Below are positions 46,773-56,416 of a stretch of DNA of 64,000 nt, piece after piece. The DNA comes from Glutamicibacter mishrai (GTDB taxonomy: Bacteria; Actinomycetota; Actinomycetes; Actinomycetales; Micrococcaceae), in assembly GCF_012221945.1 (NCBI RefSeq), contig NZ_CP032549.1, forward strand, positions 248,001 through 312,000, in the 5' to 3' direction. How positions within the stretch are numbered: the first letter of the stretch is position 1; every line of letters starts with the position of its first letter. Below the pieces are notes generated by a model. The model saw only the letters and a list, made by a program, of their open reading frames with translations, was not told the origin of the DNA and did no database searches. The position numbers and the translations under genes are program-made.

Positions 46773-49481
46773 CTAGTTAGCAGCAGCGATCTGGCGCAGT
46801 ACGTACTGCAGGATGCCACCGTTACGGTAGTAGTCAGCTTCACCTGGGGTGTCGATGCGCAGAACTGCATCGAACTCGGTGACCTTGCCGTCTTCAGCGG
46901 TTGCGGTAACCTTCAGGGTCTTCGGGGTGGTGCCGTTGTTCAGCTCGGTCACGCCGGCGACTGCGAAGGTCTCGGTACCGGTCAGACCCAGCGAATCAGC
47001 GGACTCGCCCTCTGGGAACTGCAGTGGAAGAACGCCCATGCCGATCAGGTTCGAGCGGTGGATACGCTCGAAGGACTCGGTGATGACAGCCTTGACGCCC
47101 AGCAGTGCGGTGCCCTTAGCAGCCCAGTCACGCGAGGAGCCCGAACCGTATTCCTTACCACCAAGAACGACCAGCGGGGTGCCGGCAGCCTTATAGTTCT
47201 CTGCAGCATCGTAAACGTATGCCTGCGGAGCACCTTCCTGGGTGAAGTCGCGGGTGAAGCCACCCTCAACGCCGTCCAGGAGCTGGTTCTTGATGCGGAT
47301 GTTAGCGAAGGTACCGCGGATCATGACTTCGTGGTTACCACGGCGCGAGCCGTAGGAGTTGAAGTCCTTGCGATCCACGCCATTCTCGATCAGGTAGCGG
47401 CCGGCCGGGGTTTCCGACTTGAACGAACCTGCAGGCGAGATGTGGTCGGTGGTGACCGAGTCGCCGAGCTTGAGCAGAACGCGAGCGCCGTTGATGTCCT
47501 CAACAGGCTGTGGCTCTGCGGTCATGCCCTCGAAGTAAGGAGCCTTGCGTGCGTAGGTCGAGTTCTCGTCCCAAGCGAAGGTCGAACCCTCAGGGGTGTC
47601 CAGTGCCTTCCAGCGCTCGTCGCCGTCGAAGACGCCTTCGTAGCCCTTGGCGAACATGGCCTTGTCAATCGACGAGTCCATGATCTGCTGAACCTCAACT
47701 GGCGATGGCCAGATGTCCTTCAGGAAGACATCGTTGCCCTCGGAGTCCTGGCCCAGTGCGTCGGTCTCGAAGTCGAAGTCCATGGTGCCAGCCAATGCGT
47801 AAGCGATAACCAGTGGCGGGGAAGCCAGGTAGTTCATCTTGACGTCTGGGTTGATACGGCCTTCGAAGTTACGGTTACCGGTCAGCACTGCGGTAGCTGC
47901 GAGGTCGTTGGCGTTGATAGCCTCGGAGATCTCAGCATCCAGTGGACCGGAGTTACCGATGCAAGTTGCGCAACCGTAGCCGACAACGAAGAAGCCGAGC
48001 TTCTCCAGGTATGGCATCAGGCCGGACTTCTCGTAGTACTCGGTAACGACCTTCGAGCCTGGTGCGACCGAAGTCTTAACCCATGGCTTGGAGGAAAGGC
48101 CCTTTTCGGCAGCGTTGCGAGCCAGAACGGCTGCGGCCAGCATGACCGAAGGGTTGGAGGTGTTGGTGCACGAGGTGATCGAGGCGATCGAAACCAGGCC
48201 GTGGTCCAAGGTGAACTTGGTGCCATCTTCCTTGGTGACCTCGACAGCGGTCGATGGACGGCCGATGCCCTGGGTGTCCTCTGCGTCCGACACGTAGTTG
48301 TGCAGGTCCTTGCGGAACTGTTCCTTCGAGGACGAGAGCTCGATGCGGTCCTGTGGACGCTTCGGGCCAGCGATCGATGGAACAACGGTGGACAGATCCA
48401 GTTCGATGAATTCCGAGAAGCGGATTTCGCGGCTTGGATCGTGCCACATGCCCTGTTCCTTGGCGTAAGCCTCGACCAGTGCCACGTTCTCGTCGCTGCG
48501 TCCGGTCAGGCGCAGGTAATCGAGGGTGACATCGTCGATTGGGAACATTGCGGCGGTGGAGCCGAATTCTGGGGACATGTTGCCGATGGTGGCGCGGTTT
48601 GCCAGCGGCACCTGGGCGACACCTTCGCCGTAGAACTCAACGAACTTGCCGACTACACCGTGCTTGCGCAGCATTTCGGTGATGGTCAGAACCACGTCGG
48701 TTGCGGTGGCGCCAGCTGGGATCGAGCCAGCAAGCTTGAAGCCGACAACGCGTGGGATCAGCATGGAGACAGGCTGGCCGAGCATCGCTGCTTCGGCTTC
48801 GATGCCGCCAACGCCCCAGCCCAGCACGCCCAGGCCGTTGACCATGGTGGTGTGGGAGTCGGTGCCTACGCAGCTATCTGGGTAAGCGCGCAGTACGCCG
48901 TTGACCTCGCGGGTCATGATGGTGCGAGCCAGGAACTCGATGTTGACCTGGTGCACGATGCCGGTTCCCGGTGGGACGACCTTGAAGTCGTCAAACGCGG
49001 TCTGGCCCCAGCGCAGGAACTGGTAACGCTCGCCATTGCGCTGGTATTCGATTTCCATGTTGCGCTCGACTGCGCCCTTGAAACCGAAGGTATCGATCTG
49101 CACGGAGTGGTCGATGACCATTTCGGCAGGTGCCAGTGGGTTCACACGGGTTGGGTCGCCGCCGAGGTCCTTGACTGCCTCGCGCATGGTTGCCAAGTCA
49201 ACAACACATGGAACACCGGTGAAGTCCTGCATGAGGACTCGACCTGGGGTGAACTGGATTTCGGTGTTCGGCTGAGCCGAAGCATCCCACTGACCCAGTG
49301 CGTTGATGTGTGATTTGGTTACGTTCGCGCCATCTTCGGTACGAAGCAGGTTCTCAAGCAGAACCTTAAGGCTGTAGGGAAGGCTTTCCGAGCCTTCGAC
49401 CGTATTCAGTCGGTAAATTTCGTATTCGGTTCCATTGACGTCAAGTACGCCCTTGGCACCGAAGCTGTCCACATTGCTCAC
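46773..49481 (-). CDS. acnA: Aconitate hydratase A
   Basis: 902 aa from GTG 49481 with GAGGAG six bases upstream. It isomerises citrate to isocitrate in the TCA cycle. The [4Fe-4S] Cys are in [12 protein letters not shown] and [14 protein letters not shown], and the C-terminal swivel domain has [17 protein letters not shown]. Strong codon bias fits high expression. A perfect palindrome lies in its leader. Confidence 0.97.
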   Translation of the reverse strand: MSNVDSFGAKGVLDVNGTEYEIYRLNTVEGSESLPYSLKVLLENLLRTEDGANVTKSHINALGQWDASAQPNTEIQFTPGRVLMQDFTGVPCVVDLATMREAVKDLGGDPTRVNPLAPAEMVIDHSVQIDTFGFKGAVERNMEIEYQRNGERYQFLRWGQTAFDDFKVVPPGTGIVHQVNIEFLARTIMTREVNGVLRAYPDSCVGTDSHTTMVNGLGVLGWGVGGIEAEAAMLGQPVSMLIPRVVGFKLAGSIPAGATATDVVLTITEMLRKHGVVGKFVEFYGEGVAQVPLANRATIGNMSPEFGSTAAMFPIDDVTLDYLRLTGRSDENVALVEAYAKEQGMWHDPSREIRFSEFIELDLSTVVPSIAGPKRPQDRIELSSSKEQFRKDLHNYVSDAEDTQGIGRPSTAVEVTKEDGTKFTLDHGLVSIASITSCTNTSNPSVMLAAAVLARNAAEKGLSSKPWVKTSVAPGSKVVTEYYEKSGLMPYLEKLGFFVVGYGCATCIGNSGPLDAEISEAINANDLAATAVLTGNRNFEGRINPDVKMNYLASPPLVIAYALAGTMDFDFETDALGQDSEGNDVFLKDIWPSPVEVQQIMDSSIDKAMFAKGYEGVFDGDERWKALDTPEGSTFAWDENSTYARKAPYFEGMTAEPQPVEDINGARVLLKLGDSVTTDHISPAGSFKSETPAGRYLIENGVDRKDFNSYGSRRGNHEVMIRGTFANIRIKNQLLDGVEGGFTRDFTQEGAPQAYVYDAAENYKAAGTPLVVLGGKEYGSGSSRDWAAKGTALLGVKAVITESFERIHRSNLIGMGVLPLQFPEGESADSLGLTGTETFAVAGVTELNNGTTPKTLKVTATAEDGKVTEFDAVLRIDTPGEADYYRNGGILQYVLRQIAAAN

Positions 49482-49535
49482 GTGGGACTCCTCTCGCCAG
49501 ACACTCATTCTGTTGCACACGCACACTGTAATTCC

Positions 49536-49553
49536 AGTTAGGAGTTCCTAACT
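49536..49553 (-). promoter_or_regulatory. Perfect 18-bp palindrome upstream of acnA
   Basis: AGTTAGGA-GT-TCCTAACT, fully symmetric, 55 bases before the acnA start. It overlaps a plausible promoter region (TACAGT downstream). It is not a standard DtxR/IdeR iron box: the TTAGG and CCTAA halves are only four bases apart instead of nine. A TetR-type regulator such as an AcnR-like protein is a guess. Confidence 0.55.
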
Positions 49554-49672
49554 GAGATAGTCAGGTTCCTAGCGCGGCAGAGCTAAAAACAGTCTATCGC
49601 CAACTGCGAGAAAAAGACTCCTCGGAATAAACTTTCATCGAAATTCGTGTCCGAACGGACGTTTTCGCCCGG

Positions 49673-50995
49673 TTAACGGCGCACGAAGAGCCCGATCGAC
49701 TCCATATGGTGGGTGTGCGGGTATAAATCGTGAATCTCTACGTGCTCTAATTCGTAGCCGCGTGCAGTCAATCGAGCGATATCGCGGGCGAAAGATGCCG
49801 GGTCGCAGGAGACGTAACAAATGCGCGAAACCCCGCTTGAACCTAGTTCAGCGGCGACTTGCTTGTCGATGCCAGCCCTAGGCGGATCCAGCACCACCGC
49901 ATCCAAGTTGGCATCGCGAGCTACCTGGCGCAAGACGCGTTCAACGCGTCCGCGAATCACCGTCGCCTGTCCGAAGGCCTTCAAATTCTTCTTCGCATCA
50001 GCGTGGGTTCCCGGGGCGCCCTCAATGGAGAAAATCCGTCCTTGCTGCCCAACGGCTTTGGCCAGCGGCAATGAGAACAGCCCTGCTCCGGCGTACAAGT
50101 CGGCGATTTGCTCACCACGTGCCGGCTCAAGCAGTTCGACAACTCGTTCGCTGAGCAGGTTCGCCGCGGCGCGGTGCACCTGCCAGAACCCTTCACCGGT
50201 GATCCGGTACTTCTCCCCCATGACCTTTTCGCTCAGCCAAGAATTGCCGGCCACGACCTGCAATGAGCCCTTGCCATCCGCTGCAGAACCGCCCTGCTGG
50301 CTAAATGATGCAACATTCACGCCTTCGGGGAACTGCTTGGCCACTTTAGCGGCAGCACCTGGCTTGGTCTCGGAGAGCAAAACCAAAATGGTTCGATCAT
50401 CCGCGCTGGACACCGCAACTTCTACGCGGTCGATGCCGGAATAGTCCACCGCATAGATGCCGCTGCTTTCAATGGCAGGGTGGGCCAACGGCATCGAATC
50501 GATGCTCGTCAGCTCGTTGCTGCGGAATCCGCTCATGGCCAGGCGTCCTGCGCCGTCCACCGAATAGGACATACGGGTACGCCAGCCAAGGCCGTCCGTC
50601 GATCCGGGAGCCGCCTGCACTGATGGGAAGTTGTAGTCCTCGGCCTTCAAACCGCCTAGCCGGGTGAACTGCTCGGCAGCGACCTGGGCTTTCAATTCAC
50701 GCTGATAGTCGAGGGAAATATGGCCGAACTCCGCTCCGCCTACAGGATCCTGGTGCTTGAGCGCATCGGCGGCATCCCAGAAGTGCGGTACACGATGCTC
50801 GCTGGCTTCATGGACCTCCACGACATCGGCGCGCCAGAATTTGGCATCAGGCGCCGAATCGGTGAGCCGGACGGATACGAGTTCGCCGGGAATGCCGTGA
50901 CGCACAAAAATCACCCGTCCTTCGTGGCGGGCAACAGTATGCCCACCGTGGGCAATATTGCCCAAACGAACTTGGAGCACAGGTGATTCAGTCAT
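49673..50995 (-). CDS. 23S rRNA/tRNA uracil-C5 methyltransferase, RlmD/TrmA family with TRAM domain
   Basis: 440 aa from ATG 50995; the longer frame would run through the upstream permease stop. The TRAM domain (residues 5-60, LQVRLGNIAHGGHTVARHEG) binds RNA. SAM motif IADLYAGAGLFSLPLA, Asp-Pro-Pro in VVLDPPRAG and the catalytic Cys in ICYVSCDPASFARDI are intact. The N-terminal Fe-S Cys cluster of E. coli RlmD is absent, as is usual in actinobacteria. Confidence 0.88.
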   Translation of the reverse strand: MTESPVLQVRLGNIAHGGHTVARHEGRVIFVRHGIPGELVSVRLTDSAPDAKFWRADVVEVHEASEHRVPHFWDAADALKHQDPVGGAEFGHISLDYQRELKAQVAAEQFTRLGGLKAEDYNFPSVQAAPGSTDGLGWRTRMSYSVDGAGRLAMSGFRSNELTSIDSMPLAHPAIESSGIYAVDYSGIDRVEVAVSSADDRTILVLLSETKPGAAAKVAKQFPEGVNVASFSQQGGSAADGKGSLQVVAGNSWLSEKVMGEKYRITGEGFWQVHRAAANLLSERVVELLEPARGEQIADLYAGAGLFSLPLAKAVGQQGRIFSIEGAPGTHADAKKNLKAFGQATVIRGRVERVLRQVARDANLDAVVLDPPRAGIDKQVAAELGSSGVSRICYVSCDPASFARDIARLTARGYELEHVEIHDLYPHTHHMESIGLFVRR

Positions 50996-51021
50996 GTTTT
51001 CGTCTTTCATCAAAAGTATTT

Positions 51022-53016
51022 TTAGCGGTGTGCCGAGTATTCTTCGGTGGCGCCGCCGCCGACAGTGCGCGATGCGCTCTGCAGTCGCCATGGCACCGAA
51101 GCGATCAACACGCCTGGTTCGTAATGCAATCGGTTCTTGACGCGAAGCGCGGTCTGGTTGTGCACCAGTTGCTCCCACCAGCGTCCCACCACGTATTCGG
51201 GGATGTACACCACGATCAATTCGCGGGGAGACTCGCGTTTGATGGACCGGATATGTTCGATCAACGCACCGGGAATATCGCGGTACGGCGAGGCCAAGGC
51301 GGTAATCGGCACTGGAATCCCCATGCGATCCCAGTCTTCAAGAGTCTTCTCGGTTTTTGCGCGCTCGACATCCACGATGATTGCTTCAAGCTTGGAAGGC
51401 CTCGAAGCGCGGGCAAAGGCCAAGGCGCGCAGCACCGGCTTGCGCACCGTGGAGACGAGAACCAAGGCATGCACACGGGAGGGCAGTGCGGTGACCGCGT
51501 AGTCTTCATCGACGGCCAGCTCTGCATCCACCTTTTGATAATGGCGCTGCAAAGAATCCATGATCAGCATCAGCACGACAATGCCCAGCAGTGCCAGCCA
51601 CGCGCCATGCACGAACCTTGTCGCCAGAACGACCACCAGCACCAGTGCCGAGAGGACCAGGCCCACGAGGTTTAACATGCGCTTGCGCTGCTTTGCAGCC
51701 CTGATCTTTCGGTCCGCGATCGGCACCAGCACACGTTTCCAATGCTTGAGCATGCCCAGCTGGCTAAGCGTAAAGGAAACGAAAACACCGACAACGTACA
51801 GCTGGACAAGTAATGTGACGTCGCCTTGGAACAGCAGGACCAAGACAATGGCCGCCACGCCCAAGGACAAGATGCCGTTGGAGAAGCCCAGGCGATCGCC
51901 ACGGGTTCGCAGCTGGCGCGGCAGGAAGCCATCGGTGGCCAGGTGGCTGGCGAGCAGCGGGAAGGAATTAAAGGCCTGGTTGCCGGCCAGCAGCAACACC
52001 GCGATAGTCAGCACTGAGACCAAGATCAGACCCAGGGTGTAGTCGCCGAAAACAGCCTGCGCCAGTTGCCCCAGAACCGGAACCTGGACAAAGTCATCGG
52101 GGATCGGGTTGCCGTGCAGCAAGAATGATTTCTGCGGATCGGCGACCACCTTGATGCCAGTGGCGCGGGCCAGCATCATCGTGCCGAGGGTCAGCACACC
52201 GGACAACAGACCCAGAACCAAGAGGATCCGACCGGCGTTCTTGGCCCGTGGCTTGGCCAGCGTCTGGACATTGGAAATGGGCACCTCAATACCAGTCAAC
52301 GCCGCCGAGCCGGTGCTGAACGCGCGAAGGATCAATAGCGCACCCACGACTCCTTGCAAACCGGTCGAGAATTCCGCCTCCGGGACAATCGTGAATTCAG
52401 CGCTTGGCGCCAGTCCGAGGTTGCCGGTCAGCGCCAGCACCCCGCCAATGGCAATCAGCAGCAGCATTCCGGCAACGAACAGATACACCGGAATGGCCAG
52501 CGTCCAGCGCCCCTGCCAGGTTCCACGGAGGTTTCCCACCACCAAAAGGGCCACCAGGATCGCGGCAACCCAGGCTTTGTGCTCGCCTAGGAAGGGGAAA
52601 ATAGCGCTCAAATATGCGGCGGCCGAGGAGCTGGAGACCGCAACGGTCAATACGAAGTCGACCAACAAGGCGGCTGCAACAGCAGTACCCGGGCGTGCCC
52701 CGAGATTCTTTTTGACGATCTCATAGTCGCCGCCACCCGAGGGATACTCCACCACCGACTGGCGGTAGGACAGCACGAGCACTACGAGGACTACCAGCAC
52801 CGCCACACCCACCGCTGGGGAGAGCATCGTGGCTGCGATGCCAGCCATGGCAAGGGTCAGCAGAATTTCGTCTGGCGCGTATGCCAAGGACGACAAGGCG
52901 CTGGAGGAGAAAATCGGCAACGCAACGTTCGGCGGCAGCGGCTTCTTTTTCAGCTGTTCAGTGCTGAAAGGCCGCCCCACCAAAATCCTCTTGAGACCAT
53001 CAAATAATGCAGGCAC
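51022..53016 (-). CDS. APC-superfamily permease with UspA-like cytoplasmic tail (KimA-like)
   Basis: 664 aa. About 12 membrane helices span residues 30-485 (SSLAYAPDEILL is the helix-1 break). The last 170 residues form a soluble alpha/beta domain (VHALVLVSTVRKPVLRALAFA, RELIVVYIPEYVVGRWWEQLVHNQ) like universal-stress domains. That layout matches the KimA/YdaO potassium importers better than plain amino-acid permeases. It is divergent from two TrkA genes, which supports a K+ role. Confidence 0.75.
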   Translation of the reverse strand: MPALFDGLKRILVGRPFSTEQLKKKPLPPNVALPIFSSSALSSLAYAPDEILLTLAMAGIAATMLSPAVGVAVLVVLVVLVLSYRQSVVEYPSGGGDYEIVKKNLGARPGTAVAAALLVDFVLTVAVSSSSAAAYLSAIFPFLGEHKAWVAAILVALLVVGNLRGTWQGRWTLAIPVYLFVAGMLLLIAIGGVLALTGNLGLAPSAEFTIVPEAEFSTGLQGVVGALLILRAFSTGSAALTGIEVPISNVQTLAKPRAKNAGRILLVLGLLSGVLTLGTMMLARATGIKVVADPQKSFLLHGNPIPDDFVQVPVLGQLAQAVFGDYTLGLILVSVLTIAVLLLAGNQAFNSFPLLASHLATDGFLPRQLRTRGDRLGFSNGILSLGVAAIVLVLLFQGDVTLLVQLYVVGVFVSFTLSQLGMLKHWKRVLVPIADRKIRAAKQRKRMLNLVGLVLSALVLVVVLATRFVHGAWLALLGIVVLMLIMDSLQRHYQKVDAELAVDEDYAVTALPSRVHALVLVSTVRKPVLRALAFARASRPSKLEAIIVDVERAKTEKTLEDWDRMGIPVPITALASPYRDIPGALIEHIRSIKRESPRELIVVYIPEYVVGRWWEQLVHNQTALRVKNRLHYEPGVLIASVPWRLQSASRTVGGGATEEYSAHR

Positions 53017-53162
53017 GACATAACGTTATCGCAGGTATGCAAGGCACACGGGTGGTTCATCGCCAATGAAGTAGGACCGAACAGCGCTATTGTTGCATTC
53101 GGAGCACCGTTTGGCGGTGCTTTCGACCAATCATCACGAGCAGCGATTCCAAGGAGATTTCG

Positions 53163-53840
53163 GTGGCACATTTTGTGATCATGGGTTGCGGGCGCGTCGG
53201 CGTTTCGCTCGCCCATACACTGGATTCAGCGGGGCATTCGGTGGCAATCATCGATCAAGACGCTCATGCGTTCCGCCGTCTAAGCAAAGACTTCGGGGGC
53301 CTCACCGTCACCGGTCGCGGATTCGACCGCGACACCTTGGAAGCAGCAAGAATTGATGGCGCCTACGCTTTCGCCGCTGTTTCCAGCGGTGATAATTCCA
53401 ACATTCTGGCTACCCGCGTAGCGCGCGAAACCTACAACGTCCCCCATGTCGTGGCCCGTATCTACGATCCAGGGCGAGCCGAGATCTACCAGCGCCTGGG
53501 CATCCCGACTGTGGCCGCGGTGCGCTGGAGCACCGATCAGGTCCTGCGCCGCATCTTGCCGGATTATTCGATGCGCGGTGATTTCCGGGAGCCATCAGGC
53601 CGACTGGTGCTGACCGAAGTTGCCTTGAATCGCGGCTGGTACGGACGCTTGGTCAAGGACCTTGAAGCCGCTGCCGGCGTGCGGGTTGCCTACCTGACGC
53701 GCTTCGGAGAAGGCACCATTCCGCAGAACCGAACCCGCTTGCAGGGCGGCGACCTGGTCCATGTCATGATGCGCATTGACCAGCTCAAGGACGTTGAAAA
53801 GGTTCTTGCCAGCCCTCCTGCTCCCCTGCCGAACGACTAA
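53163..53840 (+). CDS. trkA: TrkA-family potassium uptake regulator 1
   Basis: 225 aa from GTG 53163 (AAGGAG upstream). RCK/KTN domain with the nucleotide loop IMGCGRVGVSLAHTL (GxGxxG) and acidic D at the end of strand 2 (AIIDQD); a TrkA-C domain fills the second half. Resembles actinobacterial CeoB. Regulates K+ flow by NAD(H)/ATP binding. No TrkH/TrkG channel is in this window. Confidence 0.88.
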   Translation: MAHFVIMGCGRVGVSLAHTLDSAGHSVAIIDQDAHAFRRLSKDFGGLTVTGRGFDRDTLEAARIDGAYAFAAVSSGDNSNILATRVARETYNVPHVVARIYDPGRAEIYQRLGIPTVAAVRWSTDQVLRRILPDYSMRGDFREPSGRLVLTEVALNRGWYGRLVKDLEAAAGVRVAYLTRFGEGTIPQNRTRLQGGDLVHVMMRIDQLKDVEKVLASPPAPLPND

Positions 53841-53853
53841 CTGAAAGGCCACC

Positions 53854-54519
53854 ATGAAAGTCATGATTGCCGGAGCCGGTTCAGTCGGTTCCTCCATCGC
53901 CCGCGAACTCGTGATCAACGACCACGAGGTCCTGCTGATCGATATCCAGCCGGAAATGGCTGAACGTGAAGATCTTGAAGGCGTTAGATGGCTGATCGGC
54001 GATGCGTGCGAGCTCGCTGTTCTGCAGCAAGCGCGCCTTGAAGACTACGATGTCGTGGTTTCTGCCAGCGGCGATGACAAGGTGAACCTCGTGGTCTCGC
54101 TCTTGGCCAAGAGCGAGTTCGGCATACGCCGCACCGTAGGCCGGGTGAACAATCCGAAGAACGAGTGGATGTTCGATGATGCTTGGGGCGTCGACGTGGC
54201 CGTTAGCACCCCGCGCCTGATGACCGCGCTGGTCGAGGAAGCGGTGGAAGTCGGCGACCTGGTGCGGCTGCTGACGTTGAAAACCGGCGAGGTGTACATG
54301 GTTGAATTCACCGTTCCCCATGACTCAGCACTGATCGGACGCACCATCGGGCGCATTCCATGGCCTGAGGACACCACCTTGATGGCCGTGGTTCGCGATA
54401 AAACGCCATTCCCGCCAAGTGCGGATGATGTAGTTGAGGGTGGCGATGAAATCTTCTTCATCACCACCCCGCAGGCTGAACCTCTATTGCGCCGGACCTT
54501 GCGAGACGCGACGCGCTAG
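53854..54519 (+). CDS. TrkA-family potassium uptake regulator 2
   Basis: 221 aa, 13 bases after the first TrkA. IAGAGSVGSSIARELV (GxGxxG) and DIQPEMAERED form the RCK site; VSASGDDKVNLVVSLLAK and the TrkA-C part (EFTVPHDSALIGRTIGRI) follow. Resembles CeoC. The pair probably forms a hetero-oligomeric ring. Its stop touches the DUF3159 stop with no gap. Confidence 0.88.
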   Translation: MKVMIAGAGSVGSSIARELVINDHEVLLIDIQPEMAEREDLEGVRWLIGDACELAVLQQARLEDYDVVVSASGDDKVNLVVSLLAKSEFGIRRTVGRVNNPKNEWMFDDAWGVDVAVSTPRLMTALVEEAVEVGDLVRLLTLKTGEVYMVEFTVPHDSALIGRTIGRIPWPEDTTLMAVVRDKTPFPPSADDVVEGGDEIFFITTPQAEPLLRRTLRDATR

Positions 54520-55263
54520 CTAGCTCGTCGCTGCACCCGTTGCGTCGCCGGTAGCGGTTTGAGCGGGCTTGGAAATGAGCCAGGCGAACCACAGGCCGGC
54601 GGCATACAGCGGCACGCCCATCAGCGCACGGGCAACTCCCAAAGCCACCACATGATCCATGTAATACATGGGCAGCTGCACGGCCAGGCGGAGTGCGAAA
54701 ACGGCGATGACGATCCACGTCGCGATCTGGTACCGGCGCAGCCGATCTGCCTTGTTGCGCCATTCAACGCCTTCGTTGCGGATGAAACCGAAAAGCAGGC
54801 CGATCAGTGGCCAGCGCACGATCACCGAAACCAGCATCGCCAGCAGGTAGGCGCCAGAGGTGTAGAAGCCCGGGATGTAGTAGTCCTTCGCGTTGCCGGT
54901 ATGACGCGCGGCGAACGCGCAGATCAGGATGCCGATCAGCCCGGTTGCGGACTGGATCAACGTGGAGCGCTTGGCCAAGCGGATGATCATGAAAACTACG
55001 CCGAGGCCGATCGAGGCAACCAGCGCCCAAGTGAGGTTGCTACTCAGGGCAAAAACCATGATGAAGACGAATCCGGGCAGCACCGTTTCCAGAATGCCGC
55101 GGACTCCTCCTACCGTGGAGAGCAGATCGATTCCGCCGTCTGCATTTTGGGCGATATTCGAGTTCGCGCCAATCATCGAAGCCAAGCTGGGCTTGGTCTC
55201 TTTCTCAGGTTGTTGGCCGTCTTCGCGCCCGAGGTCCTCATTGTGCATTGCTTCTACTTCCAT
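54520..55263 (-). CDS. DUF3159-family membrane protein
   Basis: 247 aa; ATG 55263 has GGAA upstream, ATG 55248 is an alternative. A polar N-terminus of about 50 residues is followed by about six helices. DLLSTVGGVRGILETVLPGFVF, RWPLIGLLFGFIRNEGVEWR and ATWIVIAVFALRLAVQLPMYY are family blocks. Conserved beside dut/DUF3710 in actinobacteria; function unknown. The convergent trkA stop abuts this stop with no spacer. Confidence 0.8.
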   Translation of the reverse strand: MEVEAMHNEDLGREDGQQPEKETKPSLASMIGANSNIAQNADGGIDLLSTVGGVRGILETVLPGFVFIMVFALSSNLTWALVASIGLGVVFMIIRLAKRSTLIQSATGLIGILICAFAARHTGNAKDYYIPGFYTSGAYLLAMLVSVIVRWPLIGLLFGFIRNEGVEWRNKADRLRRYQIATWIVIAVFALRLAVQLPMYYMDHVVALGVARALMGVPLYAAGLWFAWLISKPAQTATGDATGAATS

Positions 55264-55313
55264 ATTTCCAACAGCACCATGGGTGCACGGTCACCGCGGA
55301 TATCACTTGGTCG

Positions 55314-55688
55314 CTACCCGCGGGGTACCGGAACAATAACGTAGCGCGGATTAAAGATCGTCGGGATCTGCTCCACCGGCGCGACCATGCCTGAATAGGT
55401 CACCTTTACGCCGGGCTTGATCCCCGGAACCGACTTTTGCCCCATGAAGATCAAGCGGACATGCGCAGCTGTGCCGCGTCGAGCAGCAGCCCCGCCGAGC
55501 TTGTCTACCACCACGGCTTTGAGCAATGGCCGTTCATTCGGCGCGGAGTAGCTCACCGATTGAACATACCCGGTGTGCTTCACCCTGCCTTTGAGCGGCA
55601 ACTGCTCCAATGAATCCAGGCATTGATAGTTCAATGTCGGGTCCGAAGGCCCGAGGTGCGCTGATACCGGCTTATCCTTCAACGACAT
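55314..55688 (-). CDS. OB-fold nucleic-acid-binding domain protein
   Basis: 124 aa. Small beta-rich protein with GRVKHTGYVQSVSYSAPNERPLLKAVVVDKLG and VRLIFMGQKSVPGIKPGVKVTYSGMV, the pattern of tRNA/DNA-binding OB folds. It starts two bases after DUF3710 and is a fixed part of the dut cluster. Ligand not known. Confidence 0.75.
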   Translation of the reverse strand: MSLKDKPVSAHLGPSDPTLNYQCLDSLEQLPLKGRVKHTGYVQSVSYSAPNERPLLKAVVVDKLGGAAARRGTAAHVRLIFMGQKSVPGIKPGVKVTYSGMVAPVEQIPTIFNPRYVIVPVPRG

Positions 55689-55690
55689 CT

Positions 55691-56380
55691 TTAGCCGATC
55701 TGGGTAATCTCTGGTCCGCGCTCCGGACGCTTGATCTCTGGCTGCGCTTCTTCCTGCGCCGGGCGGGTTTGGGCATTTGCCGGAACGTTCAGAGGCAGTA
55801 GTTCTGCCGGCGGCAGTGGCTTGTCGCCACGGTTCACGATGACATCGCGCAAGATCGCGTCCACAACACCAGCTGCCTCTTCATCGGCAATGGCCTTACC
55901 GCCGATTACCGCGCGGAGGAACCAGCGCGAGCCGTCAACGCCGACAAAGCGCAAAGCTACATGCCCGGCACGGCCGTCTGGCAACTGCTGCGGAACCTTG
56001 GCCAGCAGCTCTTCGCCATATTGGCCTTCACGGGTGAAAATCTCGCCGTTTTGCGCGCCGATATCGCTTTTGATCTTGTCCTTTATGCCAGGCCACAGTG
56101 ATTCGGACTTCGATGAAGAGAAGGCCATGAGCTGGATGCGGGACTCTGCGATCTCGAGCGAGACAGCGATGACGCGCTTATTTGATTCTTCTACGTCCAT
56201 GCGGACCTTGAGGCCGCTGACTGGCCTGATAAGAATCGATCCGAAGTCAAGGTACTCAGTGGTGTCCTCAACATCCTTGATGTCGAAAGGGCCAATTTTT
56301 GGTTCGGCCGGTGCCGCGGCAGCCTCGGATGACTCGACCGGAGCCTCATGCTCTTTTGATTTTTTACGCTTGAAAATCAT
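55691..56380 (-). CDS. DUF3710-family protein
   Basis: 229 aa. It begins with a Lys/Glu-rich stretch, then EDTTEYLDFGSILIRPVSGLKVRMDVEE, IQLMAFSSSKSESLWPGIKDKI and RFVGVDGSRWFLRAVIGG, the DUF3710 core. No membrane helix. Conserved between dut and the OB-fold gene; function unknown. Confidence 0.85.
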   Translation of the reverse strand: MIFKRKKSKEHEAPVESSEAAAAPAEPKIGPFDIKDVEDTTEYLDFGSILIRPVSGLKVRMDVEESNKRVIAVSLEIAESRIQLMAFSSSKSESLWPGIKDKIKSDIGAQNGEIFTREGQYGEELLAKVPQQLPDGRAGHVALRFVGVDGSRWFLRAVIGGKAIADEEAAGVVDAILRDVIVNRGDKPLPPAELLPLNVPANAQTRPAQEEAQPEIKRPERGPEITQIG

Positions 56381-56416
56381 GGTGTCCTTAGAAAACTTGC
56401 TTGTTATCTTCAGTGC

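Noticed and set aside
47058..49313. 751-codon open frame opposite to acnA
   Set aside because: It is a shadow of the strongly biased, high-GC acnA codons; it has no ribosome binding site, no recognisable domain, and composition typical of antisense frames.
49536..49553. DtxR/IdeR iron box upstream of acnA
   Set aside because: The TTAGG/CCTAA halves are four bases apart instead of nine, so it does not fit the known 19-bp box.
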